DNA of 64,000 bases from Hymenopus coronatus (GCA_030762935.1 CM060899.1:16661001-16725000), one strand, 5' to 3'; shown: positions 34,325-46,667, counted from the stretch's first letter. Numbers and translations: made by a program. Notes: generated by a model from the sequence alone, not told the origin.

Positions 34325-34862
34325 TAAAGCTTGGTATTTAATAGACTTTCGTTTTTGAGCTTTGCTGTCCACAGACACACACACAGCTTTTTTTTTTTTT
34401 TTTTTTTTTGGTTCAGGGGAACCCAATTTCCAGTGAAATCTAGGTAACAAAATGTTGGGTGCATTACAATACCTTTTCTATACACTATGTACATATAGAG
34501 AAAGTAAAAATGTGCTCCATTCACAAGACTTTCTCTACATCTCTGTAACAAATTATTGTTAAAAAGCTTATTCTTCTATCTACTTCATAAACACTGGCAT
34601 AAATGACCTTATTACTTGCTTCCTGGTAAGTAGAAGGGAAATTAGGGAATACCATAGGCTAAAGGGACATTCAAATCTTTTTAAAACTGGTTGCTATGAT
34701 TGAAATGCCAGTGTTTGTATGGACAGAAGTTGACAAACTCCTGTATGTGAAAAGTTGAAGTATTTTAAATTTTAAACCAATAATAAGGAATATCTCAGAA
34801 ATGATCAGCTCTACAAAAATACTTACATTACATTAATTGTGAGTTTTAACAAGATCTACATT
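34325..34862 (-). mobile_element. Two minus-strand hairpin-family pieces joined end to end
   Basis: 34325-34512 is the 5' end of a minus-strand copy (ctatacactatgtacatata, gagaaagtaaaa). Immediately after it, 34515-34862 is the 3' half of another minus-strand copy (ttcacaagactttctctaca, aaggaatatctcagaaatg). The junction joins the 5' terminus of one to the 3' terminus of the next. Confidence 0.75.
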
Positions 34863-34865
34863 TTT

Positions 34866-35706
34866 TCTTTCTCTACACATACAATGTACATAGTGTATAG
34901 AGGAAGTATTGTATTCCACCCAAAAATTCAATACTGAGATTTCACCGGAAATACTGTTTTAGGACCCCCTGAATCCAAATAAAGCATTTTCAGAAAAAGG
35001 CCTGTGTGTATGTGTATGTCTGTGTATAGCATTGCTCAAAAACGAAAAGACCATTAAATACCAAACTTGGTATTTAAGTTTGGTATCTTCCAAGGATACG
35101 ACATGAAGATTTTCAAGAAAATTCCACCCACCCCAAACTACCGTTTACATGGACCTTTTTGTTTTTTCGAAAATTTTGATTTTCTTAAAAATGACTAAGA
35201 TTTTTATTAAAATATTGTATCTTAAAGATATTTACCTGACAAATAAAATGTATATCTTGAATTTTCTGGGAATAGCCTCTGAAGACTACTTTATTCTGGA
35301 TCAATTTTACTGAATTTTGCATAAATGCTAAACCGCAAGAGATGGGGAAAAAACTTATCACACAAAAAAAGTAGAGCACATTAAAACACACAATTCATGT
35401 ATTATACATTTTTTTTCGTGTAGTCTATAGTTTTTTTATATATCCCTTGTTATTGGTTTCAGCTTTGACAAACTTATACTTTTCCTATACAAACAAAGGA
35501 AGTTCAGTCACATAGTAACCAGCTTTTGGCTATCACTTTAACCTATGGTACTTCCTTATTTCGTTTCTACTTACAAGGAAGCAAGCAATAAGAATATTTC
35601 TGCTAATTTTTTCTTGATTAGCATGAAATAAATAGAAGCTTAAGTTTTTTAATAATATTTTTGCAGAGGTGTAGAGAAAGTCATGTGAATGGAACACATC
35701 AGATTT
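34866..35706 (+). mobile_element. Hairpin-ended repeat family, full-length copy
   Basis: It runs from the self-complementary 5' end (ctttctctacacatacaatg, tgtatagaggaag) to the 3' end (gtagagaaagtcatgtgaat, ggaacacatcagattttt). At about 840 bp it matches the full-length copies at 39646-40482 and 49165-49972. No coding potential. Confidence 0.85.
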
Positions 35707-36162
35707 TTTGTGTGGTAAATTTTCACTTATCTCTTACAGTTTAACAGTTATGCAAAATTCATCCAGAATAAAGAGGTCCCCAGTGGCTAATCCCATTAAA
35801 TTCAAGCTATACATTTAATTTTTCATATAAATATCTTTAATATACAATATTTTAATATCATTGAGAGCCATTTCTGAGAAATTGAAATTTTCAAAAATTT
35901 TCCATTTGAAGGGTAGTTTGAGTTGTGGGGGGGGGATCTTCATGCCTCACCTTGGAAGATACTAAACTTAAATACCAAGTTTGAGTTCATACACACACAC
36001 ACACACACTCTCATTATCTCTCTGACCTTTTTCTAAGAATGCTTTTTCGGGATTCAGGGGGCCTGAAAACATGCATTTCTGGTGAAATCGCGGTGTTGAA
36101 TTTGTGGGTGAAATAAATACCTTCTCTATATAATATGTGCATAGTACATGTAGAGAAAGTAA
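35707..36162 (-). mobile_element. Hairpin-family 5' half, inverted against the preceding copy
   Basis: It is the reverse complement of the 5' portion of the family and ends in tgcatagtacatgtagagaa. Together with 34866-35706 it forms a long imperfect inverted repeat. It contains a (CA)n run at 35991-36009 and a G run near 35928. Confidence 0.8.
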
Positions 36163-36164
36163 AA

Positions 36165-36935
36165 CCTCTGCAATAAATTCACTAAGTTTCAAATATTGAA
36201 TGCAAATGAAAAGTATTACAAAAATTCTAGAAAAACATATTTTCCAATATATATTATTGTGACAGTGCCATCCGTGTGCTGCTTCTCTCCATTTGCTTGG
36301 CCATGTGAGTCTGCGCATTTGGGGACCTTGGAATACATAACACAGGAAGTGCAGTATGATGGAAACAGGACACTTTGAAATGCGACATCTTTTGATTCTT
36401 CTAGAAAGTTCTTTGACATTATTTTCTAGCTACGAAAGGAAGGAAGAAATGCAAGCTAGTGTCGTAGCGAGTTGTAGTGAGTCATGAGTGACTGGTGAGT
36501 TAATGTGCAGTGGCGTGCAAACCATCTGAGAGAACTGTTTGCAGCAGTGAATTAAAGACTTTATTTATAACAAATTTTGAGCCAGCTGTTACGATATTAC
36601 CATTGTACTTTTAACTATGGGAATGTGAGGCAGTTGTATGAATATTACAACTGTTATGGAGGAGTATGAAATGTAACACGAAAAAAAAACACTGTATATT
36701 TTATTGCATAAGCCCTTTTGGGCCCTTCAGCATGCTTCCATCCTGCCTCGTTCCTCTTGTGTGGGCAGCCTTGCTTCTATGAGCAGCATTAAATAAGTCT
36801 TTAAAACGTCAAATAAATTACATTTGTAGCATCAAAAAAGTGAGTATTTAGAACATCGTCTCTTACAAGATAGAGGTTAAACTTTCATGATGTGGTTTCA
36901 TTTGGCGATTGAATCAACAAACTTGTGCTTTTTTA
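36165..36935. other. Intergenic, nothing recognised
   Basis: No supported gene. The right end may contain the 5' terminus of the mariner relic. Confidence 0.4.
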
Positions 36936-36941
36936 GAAAGA

Positions 36942-38180
36942 TGAAAAAAAACAAGTTTCATGCAGTGATTAAACACTTCTATTTAAAAGGCTTTAACACT
37001 GAAAAAGATAAAAGCCGAGTTGGATGAAATTCATGACACATCTGCTCCTGCATTTGCAACAATTTAATTTTTTTATAGCATTTAACACCTGCTTTTACTA
37101 CAAATGGCGCCGCAGGCCATGATACTGATGAGTGATGATACATGAATGAAGATGGAGCACCAGTGGAATGCGATGCCAGGGGAAACCAGAAAACCCACCC
37201 CTGAGTCGCTTTGCCCACCACAAATCTCACATGCTGTTGTTTGGGATTGAACCCAGGCCATATCAATTTAAATGATGAACATCGTTCTGGATGTCCAGTA
37301 GAAGCGACTTCCTCTAAAATGACTCACAAAATCCAGGATATGGTTTTGAGCGATCAACGAATCAAAGTTCGCAAAATAGTAGAGGCCACAGGCAAATCTC
37401 AGTGTTCTCAATTTTGCACCAAAAATTAGGCCTGACAAAGGTCTTGGAAAGACAAGTGCCACGTTTGCTCTTAATGGAGAATAAATGCAATCGTGTGATC
37501 GATTTGGAACCTGGTTTGGCACTTTTCTGTCGCAATCCTGATGAGTTTCTGCATTGATTCATAACTGTGTGTGAAACATGGATATACTACTATACTCCAG
37601 AGACAAAAGTGCAGTCAAAACAGTGGGTTTTTAAACTCAAACCAGCTCTGAAGAAGGCAAAGGTGATGAATTCTGCAGACAAGGTGATGGGCCTCTGTTT
37701 TTTGGGATGTATGCAGAATCATGTACATTGATTACTTGCAGAAAGGAAGAACGATAAACGGAAAGTATTACACATCATTAATGCACTGGCTGAATGGAGA
37801 AATAAAGAAAAAAATGTCCTCATCTGGCAAAGAAAAAGATTCTCTTCCATCAGAATAATGCAAGGGTATAGATCTGCGCTGTTTCGATGGCAAACATTGT
37901 GGAATTAAAGTTTGAATTACTACAGCATCCACTCTATTCATCAGATTTGGCCCCCAGTGACTTTTTTTATTTCCAAACTTGAAAAAGTGGCTTGGCAGAA
38001 AACGATTCACATCTCGCTTAGAGGTCATCTCCCAAATAGATTACTACTTTGAGGACTTTCTGAAATTCTACATTTTGGAAGGCTTAAAAGAGTTGGAGAA
38101 CACTAAGGAAAAATGTATTGAGCTAGGAGATTATGCTGAAAATAAAAAAAAAGCTGACCAGCAAACAGTGTCTGAATAGC
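36942..38180 (+). pseudogene. mariner transposase pseudogene with SINE insertion
   Basis: The N-terminus reads KFHAVIKHFYLKGF, then after a frame shift IKAELDEIHDTSAPAF. A minus-strand SINE (37068-37263) interrupts here. After it come NDEHRSGCPVEATSSKM, DMVLSDQRIKVRKIVEATG, then in other frames RLLLMENKCNRVIDLEPG, the segment FITVCETWIYYYTPE (expected first-D motif DETW, here CETW), KAKVMNSADKVM, and near the C-terminus KKWLGRKRFTSRLEVISQ. Several stops and shifts and a lost catalytic Asp make it inactive. Members of this family are cut-and-paste transposases of about 345 residues. I could not place the terminal inverted repeats. Confidence 0.85.
37068..37263 (-). mobile_element. SINE family B inserted in the mariner pseudogene
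   Basis: The minus strand reads from a B-box-like gggttcaatccc through gtgagatttgtggtgggc and ggggtgggttttctggtttc to a short tail. The 8-bp direct repeat caatttaa at 37060-37067 and 37264-37271 flanks it, and mariner coding sequence continues on both sides. The copy lacks the 5' part of the tRNA-like head. Confidence 0.8.
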
Positions 38181-38184
38181 AAAT

Positions 38185-39120
38185 AAATGTATGTTTTTCA
38201 AAATAAAAATGGACTTCATGGAAAACTTAATTTTCATCACAGCTTGACTATACCATCAACTTTGAATGATGCGTAAATAATAAATTAACCTGATGTGACA
38301 TCCTGTGTATGGTTGGTAAATAACCCATTTTATCACTGGATAACATCAGATAACTCTATTGAATAATACAAATCTTGACATTTGGATTTATGGCCATATG
38401 GATGCTAATGCAAATACAGTAGAACCTCATTAATCTGGTATAATTGGGGCTCTAGCCTGTCTGAATTAAAGATAATCTATGAAATGAGCCAAACTACATA
38501 TTTAAACACTCTATTCAGTAAAAAGGACATGCATTTTAAATTCAAGAAATTCATAATTAACACATCAATTGTGTAGTACATAATCAGAGGCACACTGTCA
38601 TTGATCACACTTGACACGCTTAATGGTTTGAAGAAACTGCTCATCTTTTGTTTTCTTCCTTTGACATTAATTTCTTTAATAATTTACTTGCACAGATGCC
38701 TCAAATGTTCGTAATATGCAGATATGTTTTCGTTGTTATCTTCAAACTTGGGAAGGTCAATAACCTGCCACTAGCTGCAATGCAAATGGGTGATCGACTG
38801 ACTGATGGGAGGCAGCACGAATGAAGGTTGTCATGTATTAAACAGCTGTTTGGATTAAGAGAAGTCCAGACTAATGCGGTCCGGCTTTATGAGGTTCTAT
38901 TGTATATGTATTTTAACATTTTATTACATAAAAAAAATAAATGACTCTATCATTAAGATCAGATAATACTGTAGCTGTGTCCAAATGGCTGCATAGTTTA
39001 AGGCATGGTATGCGAAAGTTGATCATACTGGTAGGGTCGGAGATTCATGCATCAAAGGACCAAAATATATATATAATTATTTTTTTTTTTATTCTAACAC
39101 TTCACCTCTATTATTTGGTA
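38185..39120. other. Intergenic, nothing recognised
   Basis: AT-rich sequence without supported genes. Confidence 0.45.
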
Positions 39121-39123
39121 TCC

Positions 39124-39628
39124 TTAACACATTGAAGCCCAGGCCAAGAAACCCAGGGTTTTTTACAAGTATCAAATATGTTTGAAAAAATCTGCATAAA
39201 GCAGCTTACGCTCCATTTATTGAAAGTTCCAAAGTTCAGAATTTTCCAGAGCTTCATTTGTATATTGAATTTCAGCTTCAGTTCACAGAAGTCGAGGAAA
39301 ATGCAGCATTTTAACATTTAAGAACACAAAACATAACAAATAGATCACCACCTTCAAGGAAAATGGCAGACTACCCACGAGCAACCAATATTACTAACTC
39401 TCCTAAATTTCCTAATAGTTGACTAAAGCAAGGAGAGATGGTAGTACAAATCAGACAACCAAATGATAACTGATGTATGTTCTTTGCTGCATAGCCCAAG
39501 ACCGAGTTAAGGTCGTGGAATTGCATTAAAAGCGTTAGAAATATCTACCCAAGCTATACTCGGGCGTGGGTCTCATGGACATTTCGCATGGCCTGAGGTA
39601 TACTCGGGATTGGGCTTCAATGTGTTAA
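39124..39628. mobile_element. piggyBac-type MITE, 505 bp, TTAA ends
   Basis: The ends are perfect inverted repeats over 18 bp including TTAA: ttaacacattgaagccca at 39124 and its complement ending at 39628. The TTAA target is diagnostic of piggyBac-type transposition. A related but truncated copy lies inverted at 53122-53666. No coding content. Confidence 0.8.
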
Positions 39629-39645
39629 ATGGGTTAAAAGGACTT

Positions 39646-40482
39646 ATTACTTTCTCTATACTCACTATATACATAGTGTATAGAGAATGTATTACACTCC
39701 ACCAAAAAATTCGATACCGAGATTCCACCAGAAATATATGTTTTAGGGTCCCCTGTATCCAAAAAAAGTATTTTCAGAAAAAGGTCCGTATGTCTGTGAA
39801 CACGATAACTCAAAAACGAAAAGTTGGTAAAATACCAAACTTGGTATTTAAGTTTAGTATCTTCCAGGGATGCAACACGAAGATTTTGAGGAAAATCTCC
39901 CCACCCCAAACTACACTTTACATGGAACTTTTTTCGAAAAATTTTGATTTTCTAAAAAATGGCTCTAACGATTTTGATTAAGATATTGTACATTAGTTAT
40001 TTACCTGACAAATAAAATGTATATTTTGAATTTTCTGGGAATAGCCTCTGAAGACCATTTTATTCTGGATGAATTTTTCATAACTACTAAACCGTAAGAG
40101 ATGGACAAAAACTTAACCCACAAAAAATGTAGAGCACGTTAAAACACACAATTTATGTTATATACATTTTTTTCATGGAGTTGATCATTTTTGAGATATT
40201 CCTTTTTCTTGGTTTCAGCTTTGAAACACATATTTTTCTCATACAGGAAGTTGTCAACTCCTGTCCAAACAAAGGAACATCAGTCACAGAGCAACCAGCT
40301 TTTGGCTTTCACTTTAACCTATGGTACTCCCTTATTTCGCTTCTACTTAAAATAAAGCAAGAAATAAGACTATTTCTGCAATTTTTCTTGATTAGCATGA
40401 AATAAATAAAAGATAAGCTTATTAACAATAATAATTTACAGAGATATAGAGAAAGTCATGTGAATGGAACACATCAGATTTT
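39646..40482 (+). mobile_element. Hairpin-ended repeat family, full-length copy
   Basis: Starts ttactttctctatactcac with tatacatagtgtatagag forming the hairpin terminus. Ends gatatagagaaagtcatgtg and gaacacatcagattttt. Body landmarks are complete and in order (cgagattccaccagaaat, aaataccaaacttggtattt, tttacatggaac). Confidence 0.85.
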
Positions 40483-40489
40483 TTTTAAC

Positions 40490-42395
40490 TTTTTTTTTTG
40501 AGTGATACAGACACTGCTTGTTTTTAAATTTAGGACACGTAACTGGACAGGACTGTACCATATTCTTTCATTGCTGTTTCTTCTAATACTAAAATTTAAG
40601 GTACAGGGAAGTTGATAAAATAAATAGAACTGAGTAATATTCTAAAAACAAAACAAGGCTATATATAATATACACTGTATTTAAGGTGCTAGAACTTGAA
40701 CCCTGGTCATTTGAACACAAAGCACACATACTATTGAGCATACAAACTTAAGTTGCAACAGGTCCATTAGCTGACATGAAGTAGGTGAAGAATAATAGAG
40801 CGAAGAGATGTGAGCTCTGCTGGTTCTTAAATGCTTTAACATTTAGTGTCTAAACGGCACACTCGTTCATTTGTTTCCACTGCTCTAACACAGCATCAAT
40901 CATCGCTTCATCAATGGGCAATTTAAGTTTATGTAGGCATTTTAAACACACTATATTTTTGTCACAATTCTTTGCAATTATTGAATATTTACAAATAATA
41001 GATTATAAGCAAAAATACCAAATAATGGCTTTTGAAAAATAAATGCCCTGTTGCTTACCCAAAAAGACATGAAAAATGACTTACATTTCCAGAAAAGACT
41101 GAGAATTTTCATACATGCATCTTAACCATTCGAAGACTTCAACACTAAGCATTTTACACAATTAACTCTTTGATTTACAGAAGTTTTATTTAACAGTCAA
41201 TTGGTTAAAAAATGTAAGTAATAACCGTTCAGATAACATTAATTTTATTTCATTTTTCACTGGATGACTAAAAATATTAGTATTGCTTATTTTGTAGACT
41301 ACCATATTGGTTATCCTGCTACAAATAAACATAAGGGTATGTACTTGGAAAACATTTTAAATTTAATCTGCTAATTTATAACATTTTTACACATAAAACT
41401 GGTTAGAATTTATGAACTGTGACTAAAAAAAAAAAAAAAAGTTTTCAGTTTGCTTAACAAAAACTGTGTGTGGCATCCATTTTATTCTTTGTCTTAAAAA
41501 AGCATACACTGTTTGTCATCAATAGACCAAGGAACAAAGCAATTTGCAACTTATTACTATACAATGATTGCATTTTATTAAAAACAATTAAAAAAATTTA
41601 AAAACCTAAATATTTCAAATTGTGTATACAGAATAATTCTTTATATTCACATGTTTGAGCCCATACCAGAGCTATCTTCTTGTTATATTACTTCTTCTTT
41701 GTGTGCCTTATGTACATCTTTATACACAACTTCTTTGAAAGTTTAATCTTACACCAAGCCGTATAAAACAGGGGTTTTACATTTCCCCTTGTAAGGCTGG
41801 AAAAAGTATTAAGTATATTTCATTATCTGAAAACTGCATTAAAAATCCATGGTCACGTTTACTAAATTACATAGTAAAATATACATAAAAATTGGAAATC
41901 TAACAATAACAGTAAATGCAGCTGTTATATATTATCTATTTCCATAGTAACCTTAATTATTAAAGACTGAAAATGTATGTAAAAGCTATTGTCAGTTATT
42001 TTATTTTTATTTATAGTTTTTAACTCCCTTGCTTCCTTTCTAGGAGAGAGAGATGAATGCATGTTACCAGAAAATAAGTGTTAAAATCTAAATGTTTATT
42101 ATTTTGCATTAGGCTGCCAAGCTTCTCCAAACTAGAATATCTCTATATAGCTGGTCTGCATAAATTTCCTAACTGGTGTGTATTTTATTCAAGTGCTGTT
42201 TCTTTCATTATTTGTAGGAAAGTGATTAAGCTTAGGGTGTTGCATTTCTGTTTTGAATAGATTCTTTGTGCTGGCTTGCTGCGTCTAGCTCATTTTCAGT
42301 CTCATTAGCTTCAATTTAATGGAATAACTCTTAAAATCTCTTTCTTTTTTGGAATACAAAATAAATGCAGCATAGATGTGCTATTAAAAATTATT
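40490..42395. other. Intergenic, nothing recognised
   Basis: A long AT-rich stretch. No gene, RNA or repeat that I can support, apart from a short A run near 41426. Confidence 0.5.
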
Positions 42396-42399
42396 TTGC

Positions 42400-42610
42400 T
42401 ATCTTCATCTAAAAATTGGAATTGAATTTTATTTATAAATGCTCTTTTAACTGCTACCTTTCTCCGCAGGATGTGCTGTCGCAGAATGGTGTTGAAAGTT
42501 TGCGGCTGGTAGAGAAAACGACATCGATGAGGATGACAATACTTACCCAGCATGGCATCCACAGATTTGAACACAGCTCGCATGGATGAGCTGATTCAGG
42601 GCAACAGGAG
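42400..42610 (-). mobile_element. Possible SINE family A-like copy, minus strand
   Basis: On the minus strand a tail-like segment (agcagttaaaagagcattta) and a B-box-like tgtgttcaaatct are present with plausible spacing, but the body does not match well. Confidence 0.35.
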
Positions 42611-42624
42611 GATCATATTATGAC

Positions 42625-42715
42625 ATGCTGGTAGTACTGGGAATGTCCACACGGAGAGCGGGAGAACCGTGTTCAAATCCTGGCTGTGGCGTTGAACTTT
42701 TCAACGGTTCTAATC
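42625..42715 (+). mobile_element. SINE family C head fragment
   Basis: A tRNA-like segment (tggtagtactgggaatgtcc, gagagcgggagaaccgtgtt followed by caaatcc) resembles the head of the complete family C copy at 61240-61488. Only the head is present. Confidence 0.4.
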
Positions 42716-42719
42716 ATAC

Positions 42720-43980
42720 ATTCATGACGTTGTTCACGATATTCTGCAGTACCAGAAAGTTTGTTCCTGATGGGTTCCATGAAATCTGTCCAACCAACAT
42801 AAGGAGAAGCACATGGAGGCAAGTCTGCAACTTTTGCAATGGTTCTCCACGGAAGGGAACAGTTTTCTGCACTGCATTGTCATGGGTGATGAAACATGGA
42901 TCCACCACTACACCCCCAGCAGTAAAATGGTTGTCAATGGAGTGGAAACACCCCTCTTCTCCAAAGACAAAGAACTTTAACCCTTTGTTGCCTGATGGTA
43001 CCTATAAGCTCCGCTTGTTTTAAGCATAACTATACAAATAGGGTTGTATTCTAGGATTAATTTCATGGTATACTGACCTTCAACCATAAACGTCAAGTAA
43101 TCACACTTAAAATATATATAATTTTTGCCCTAAAATTGCAGCGATTTCTTTTAAATAAATAAAAGAGAAAACCAAATAACTAGTCAAATGTAACCTCATT
43201 AACTTCCAAGCATCACACCGATTATTTTACTTGGGCTCTCCCCATCCTTTACCACAATCACCGAGATTTGAAATTGCAACATTTGGCTTTGAATGGATAG
43301 CCAGTCCATTACCTGTCACGTAACCCTCATAGCTATTTTAACTAGTGTCTTTGTCAGCATTATGAAAACTGGTTTAGGAGAATTTAAACCTTTAATTGGG
43401 AAGAAAAATATTAATAAAGGATCTACGTTTATTTTTATTTCTATTTGCTCTATTATTTTATAAAATAGTTTTATAGATTTATTCGCAGATATTTTTACTA
43501 GAACTCCAGTTTTAAACTTGAATTAAATGAAAAGCGGCTAATGTAGTATACTAGTGCAGGCAACTAAGGGTTAAGGTGGTGTCATCTGCTGGGAATGTGA
43601 TAGAGTGTTTTGGGGCAGCGCAGATGGAGTTTTTGCAAATAGTGACCACTGCCCCACACTGCGAGACCATGATTGCAATCAGGAGGAAACGGCTAGGACT
43701 CCTTAGTGAGGATATCATCATGGTTTATGACAATGTACGACCTCATACAGCCCAGAGAAGCAGTTTCCTGGGATATCGTCTACCTTCTCTACAGCCCAAA
43801 TCTCACCTTTTTCCCCATTTGAAGGAACACCTAGGAGGCCGACGATTCGCTTCAGATGCAACACTTCATGACAACGTGGCTGAACACGCAAGGACATGAT
43901 TTTTACCAGAAGGGAATACTCAAACTCATCCCACGAAGAGACAAGTGCATCAATTAATGTGGAGACTATGTGGAAAATAA
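42720..43980 (+). pseudogene. mariner transposase pseudogene split by a TTAA MITE
   Basis: Left part (to 42976): VHDILQYQKVCS, MEASLQLLQWFSTEG and GDETWIHHYTPSSK, the last containing the first catalytic Asp and the W-H-Y-TP signature, then the frame shifts to SPKTKNF. Right part (from 43575): VVSSAGNVIECFGAAQMEFL, then LLSEDIIMVYDNVRPHTA with the second catalytic Asp, HLKEHLGGRRFASDA and, after a stop, CGDYVEN. The two parts join in frame across one TTAA when the MITE at 42977-43574 is ignored. The N-terminal DNA-binding domain is missing and stops are present, so it is dead. It belongs to a different mariner lineage from the copy at 36942. Confidence 0.85.
42977..43574. mobile_element. piggyBac-type MITE inserted in mariner, TTAA TSD
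   Basis: Flanked by TTAA at 42977-42980 and 43571-43574. Terminal inverted repeats ccctttgttgcctg and caggcaactaaggg match at 13 of 14 positions. Insertion into an identifiable mariner reading frame, with one TTAA belonging to the original codons, proves the boundaries. The left end resembles the intronic element at 13740. Confidence 0.9.
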
Positions 43981-43984
43981 CCTA

Positions 43985-45018
43985 ATGTATCTACTATCAG
44001 ATGGCTGAATTGATTGTACGAAATAAAATATACTCCTTTCACTGCAGGTTTGTAACCTTTGTTTCTGATCATCCCTCTTAGAAGCAATTTCTTGACGAGT
44101 ATGATTTTTTAAGTTCATTTGAAGTGTGTGAATTTGTTTTGTAAGTTTCCTCTTTTAATTCCCCTCGTTCGCCTGATTTAACCCCCTGAAATTTTCATAC
44201 TTGGGCTCATATCCTTCCTATTTGGTCTCAACAGCATTAGTTCCTATCCATTAATCCTCTAAAGAGATCTGGAGATCCATTGAATGCTACCTGTAAGTTA
44301 TGATGTAAATGATTCGAACTGGCTATGGTCGCCATTGTGTGGTATCCTGCCATGTCTTGGTTGGAACTCTCTACCAATTGTTTTTTGGGATAAGCATCAT
44401 CTACAAAAAGTACTGGTGCCTCTTCACTGTAGCTTCTCTAAAGCTGGTCTCCACTGCCTCAACAATCAACACTAAACATACACAAGTTGAAAAAAATGCA
44501 ATACCAAACATATTGAGTCATATGTCTCCACTGCATAAACAAGTGAGGCTCAACACGTTGGGTTTGTTAACATCAATAATCATATGGATTTGGATTATTA
44601 AGTGACAGCCTTTGTGGTAACGTGTGCCTTGTGAACGACCTACAAAAATAAAAGAAAAAACAAAGACTGCCCTTACATTCACATGACTTTCTCTGCCCAC
44701 TATCACCATTTGGATGTCTATGCAAACTGTTTTTTTAGATATGGAGATATTTCACTTTGCAAGTATGCTCCTCACAGTCCTACTTTAATAATAATTATAA
44801 TGTACCTGCTCACTGAAGTCACAACACAAAATTGCCTTGAAGCACAAATAGAGTAAAACTGCATAATAAAATTCTTCATGAACCTTTTTTCACGATGCTT
44901 TTTTTCATTGTTTGAAGTTCCTTCCAATGGAGTTAAACTGCCGAAAGAGTGCTTTACTGAATGCTGGAACCTGATGGCGCTGTACTGGAGAATCGCAAAC
45001 ATAAATTGTTGCTAAGTT

Positions 45019-45020
<2 letters not shown>
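43985..45020. other. Intergenic, nothing recognised
   Basis: No supported gene. The 3' part precedes a long A tract and may be a retro-inserted sequence of unknown origin. Confidence 0.4.

Positions 45021-45022
<2 letters not shown>

Positions 45023-45092
<70 letters not shown>
45023..45092. repeat. Poly(A) tract, 70 bp
   Basis: An uninterrupted run of 70 A, the longest homopolymer in the window. Confidence 0.98.
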
Positions 45093-45093
<1 letters not shown>

Positions 45094-45196
45094 AATACTG
45101 AGAATTGTACAGCTATAAGAACAAGCAAAATCCACATGTCCCCCTCTCCATTTTTATTTCCTTGGACAAATATCTCATTTAAATAGATACATTACA

Positions 45197-45388
45197 TTAT
45201 CTTCATTTTCTTCCATTACATCAAAAACAGTAAACTTATATCTTCTTCTTCATAGCATTCTATAAACTGTTTTTCCAATCACCATTAAGTGTAAATTTTT
45301 GGTGATTAGGAAAAACAGTTTATAGAATGCTATGGAGAAGAGAATATAAGTTTACTGTTTTAGATGTAATGGAAGAAAATGAAGTTAT
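45197..45388. repeat. Foldback (hairpin) element, ~88-bp arms
   Basis: 45197-45284 and 45300-45388 are near-perfect reverse complements (for example catagcattctataaactg and its complement), separated by a 15-bp loop. No coding content. Confidence 0.93.
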
Positions 45389-45394
45389 AAATAA

Positions 45395-46660
45395 CGAAGA
45401 CCAATATTCAGGCTACACTCTACAACTATAAAAATACACTATATTTAGTTAAGCTGGGCTATTATATGGGTAACAATGGTTAGTTTAACAAACCATGACA
45501 GGGTTTATCACAAAGAGTTTGGCATGCCTTCCTACCCCACTCCTTCCTTCAACACGCCTATTGCAATACCCCATGGAGGCGATCGATACTGTTACCTGCA
45601 GAAAATCAGGAAATAAAATTGGAATATGATGTTGAAAATATAATTGGTGGTTTGGTAAAATTGCTGGGGGTTGTACAAACCTGCAACACCCTTGAGGAGC
45701 CACTCCAAAGTGTATATAAAAATTAGATCAACTAACATAAGTGAAAACTGTATTGTTTAAAATGCACACCACAATGACGATATACCAGCATTACAATCTT
45801 TTCAATGCTGGCTGTCTCTAAAAATCTCCAAGCATTTTTAACTTAATCCCTTACTTCTGTCTTATTTCAAACCAAAGAAAAAAAGAGATCTGACAGCTAA
45901 AATGCTTTACTCATAATTGAGCAAGGAAGGAAGTGCAATGCACAGATGTCTTCAATACATTTTTAAAACAATCAGACCTAGAGTTAACATTAACTTCCTA
46001 AAAGCAACAAAATAACTAGTGTTGATTCTAGTGCAAACAGCTTATTCAGATGATAAAAACAATTATAATCACTATTTTTAGCATTAAACATTATAAAACA
46101 GAACAAAGTATGCTAAAATGGTTATTTAGAAAAAAATTGACACAGCACTTAACACAAATTCATTCATATGCTGCTGATAATAGCATTCATTCTCTGGTAA
46201 CATTAGCTGTTGCATTGCAATAAAGGTTAATAATCCTTTTTTTATTCAAACTATAAAATGCTAGAGTTCCAACTACCCCACTCTATGAGTAAATGAATGA
46301 GTACACATCATCTTAAACACTGACATTTTAAAAGATAACAAGGAAGACGGAAGCAATGTTTGGGTTTGTTTCATTCTGAATGAACCTGCAAGATACATGA
46401 CATCTTATTCCTTGTTTCTGCCATCACTTTACTCTTACCATGACACATTCTTCCAAAAACACTGCAGGAAGTTATGAAGAATTTGAAATGCCACTGAAGG
46501 ATGATAAGTTCTTTCTTAAGGGGTACTTAAGCTTCATTTTTATTTACCTTTGTTTAATTTGAATTGAGATTTTAATGCATGATAAAATAAAATAAATTAA
46601 TATTGTGCTAAGAACAATTTTAATGAAAAGGTGTTTTGGAACAGTGATACGCATGAATAG
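45395..46660. other. Intergenic, nothing recognised
   Basis: AT-rich sequence with no supported gene or recognised repeat. Confidence 0.45.
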
Positions 46661-46667
46661 AATATTT

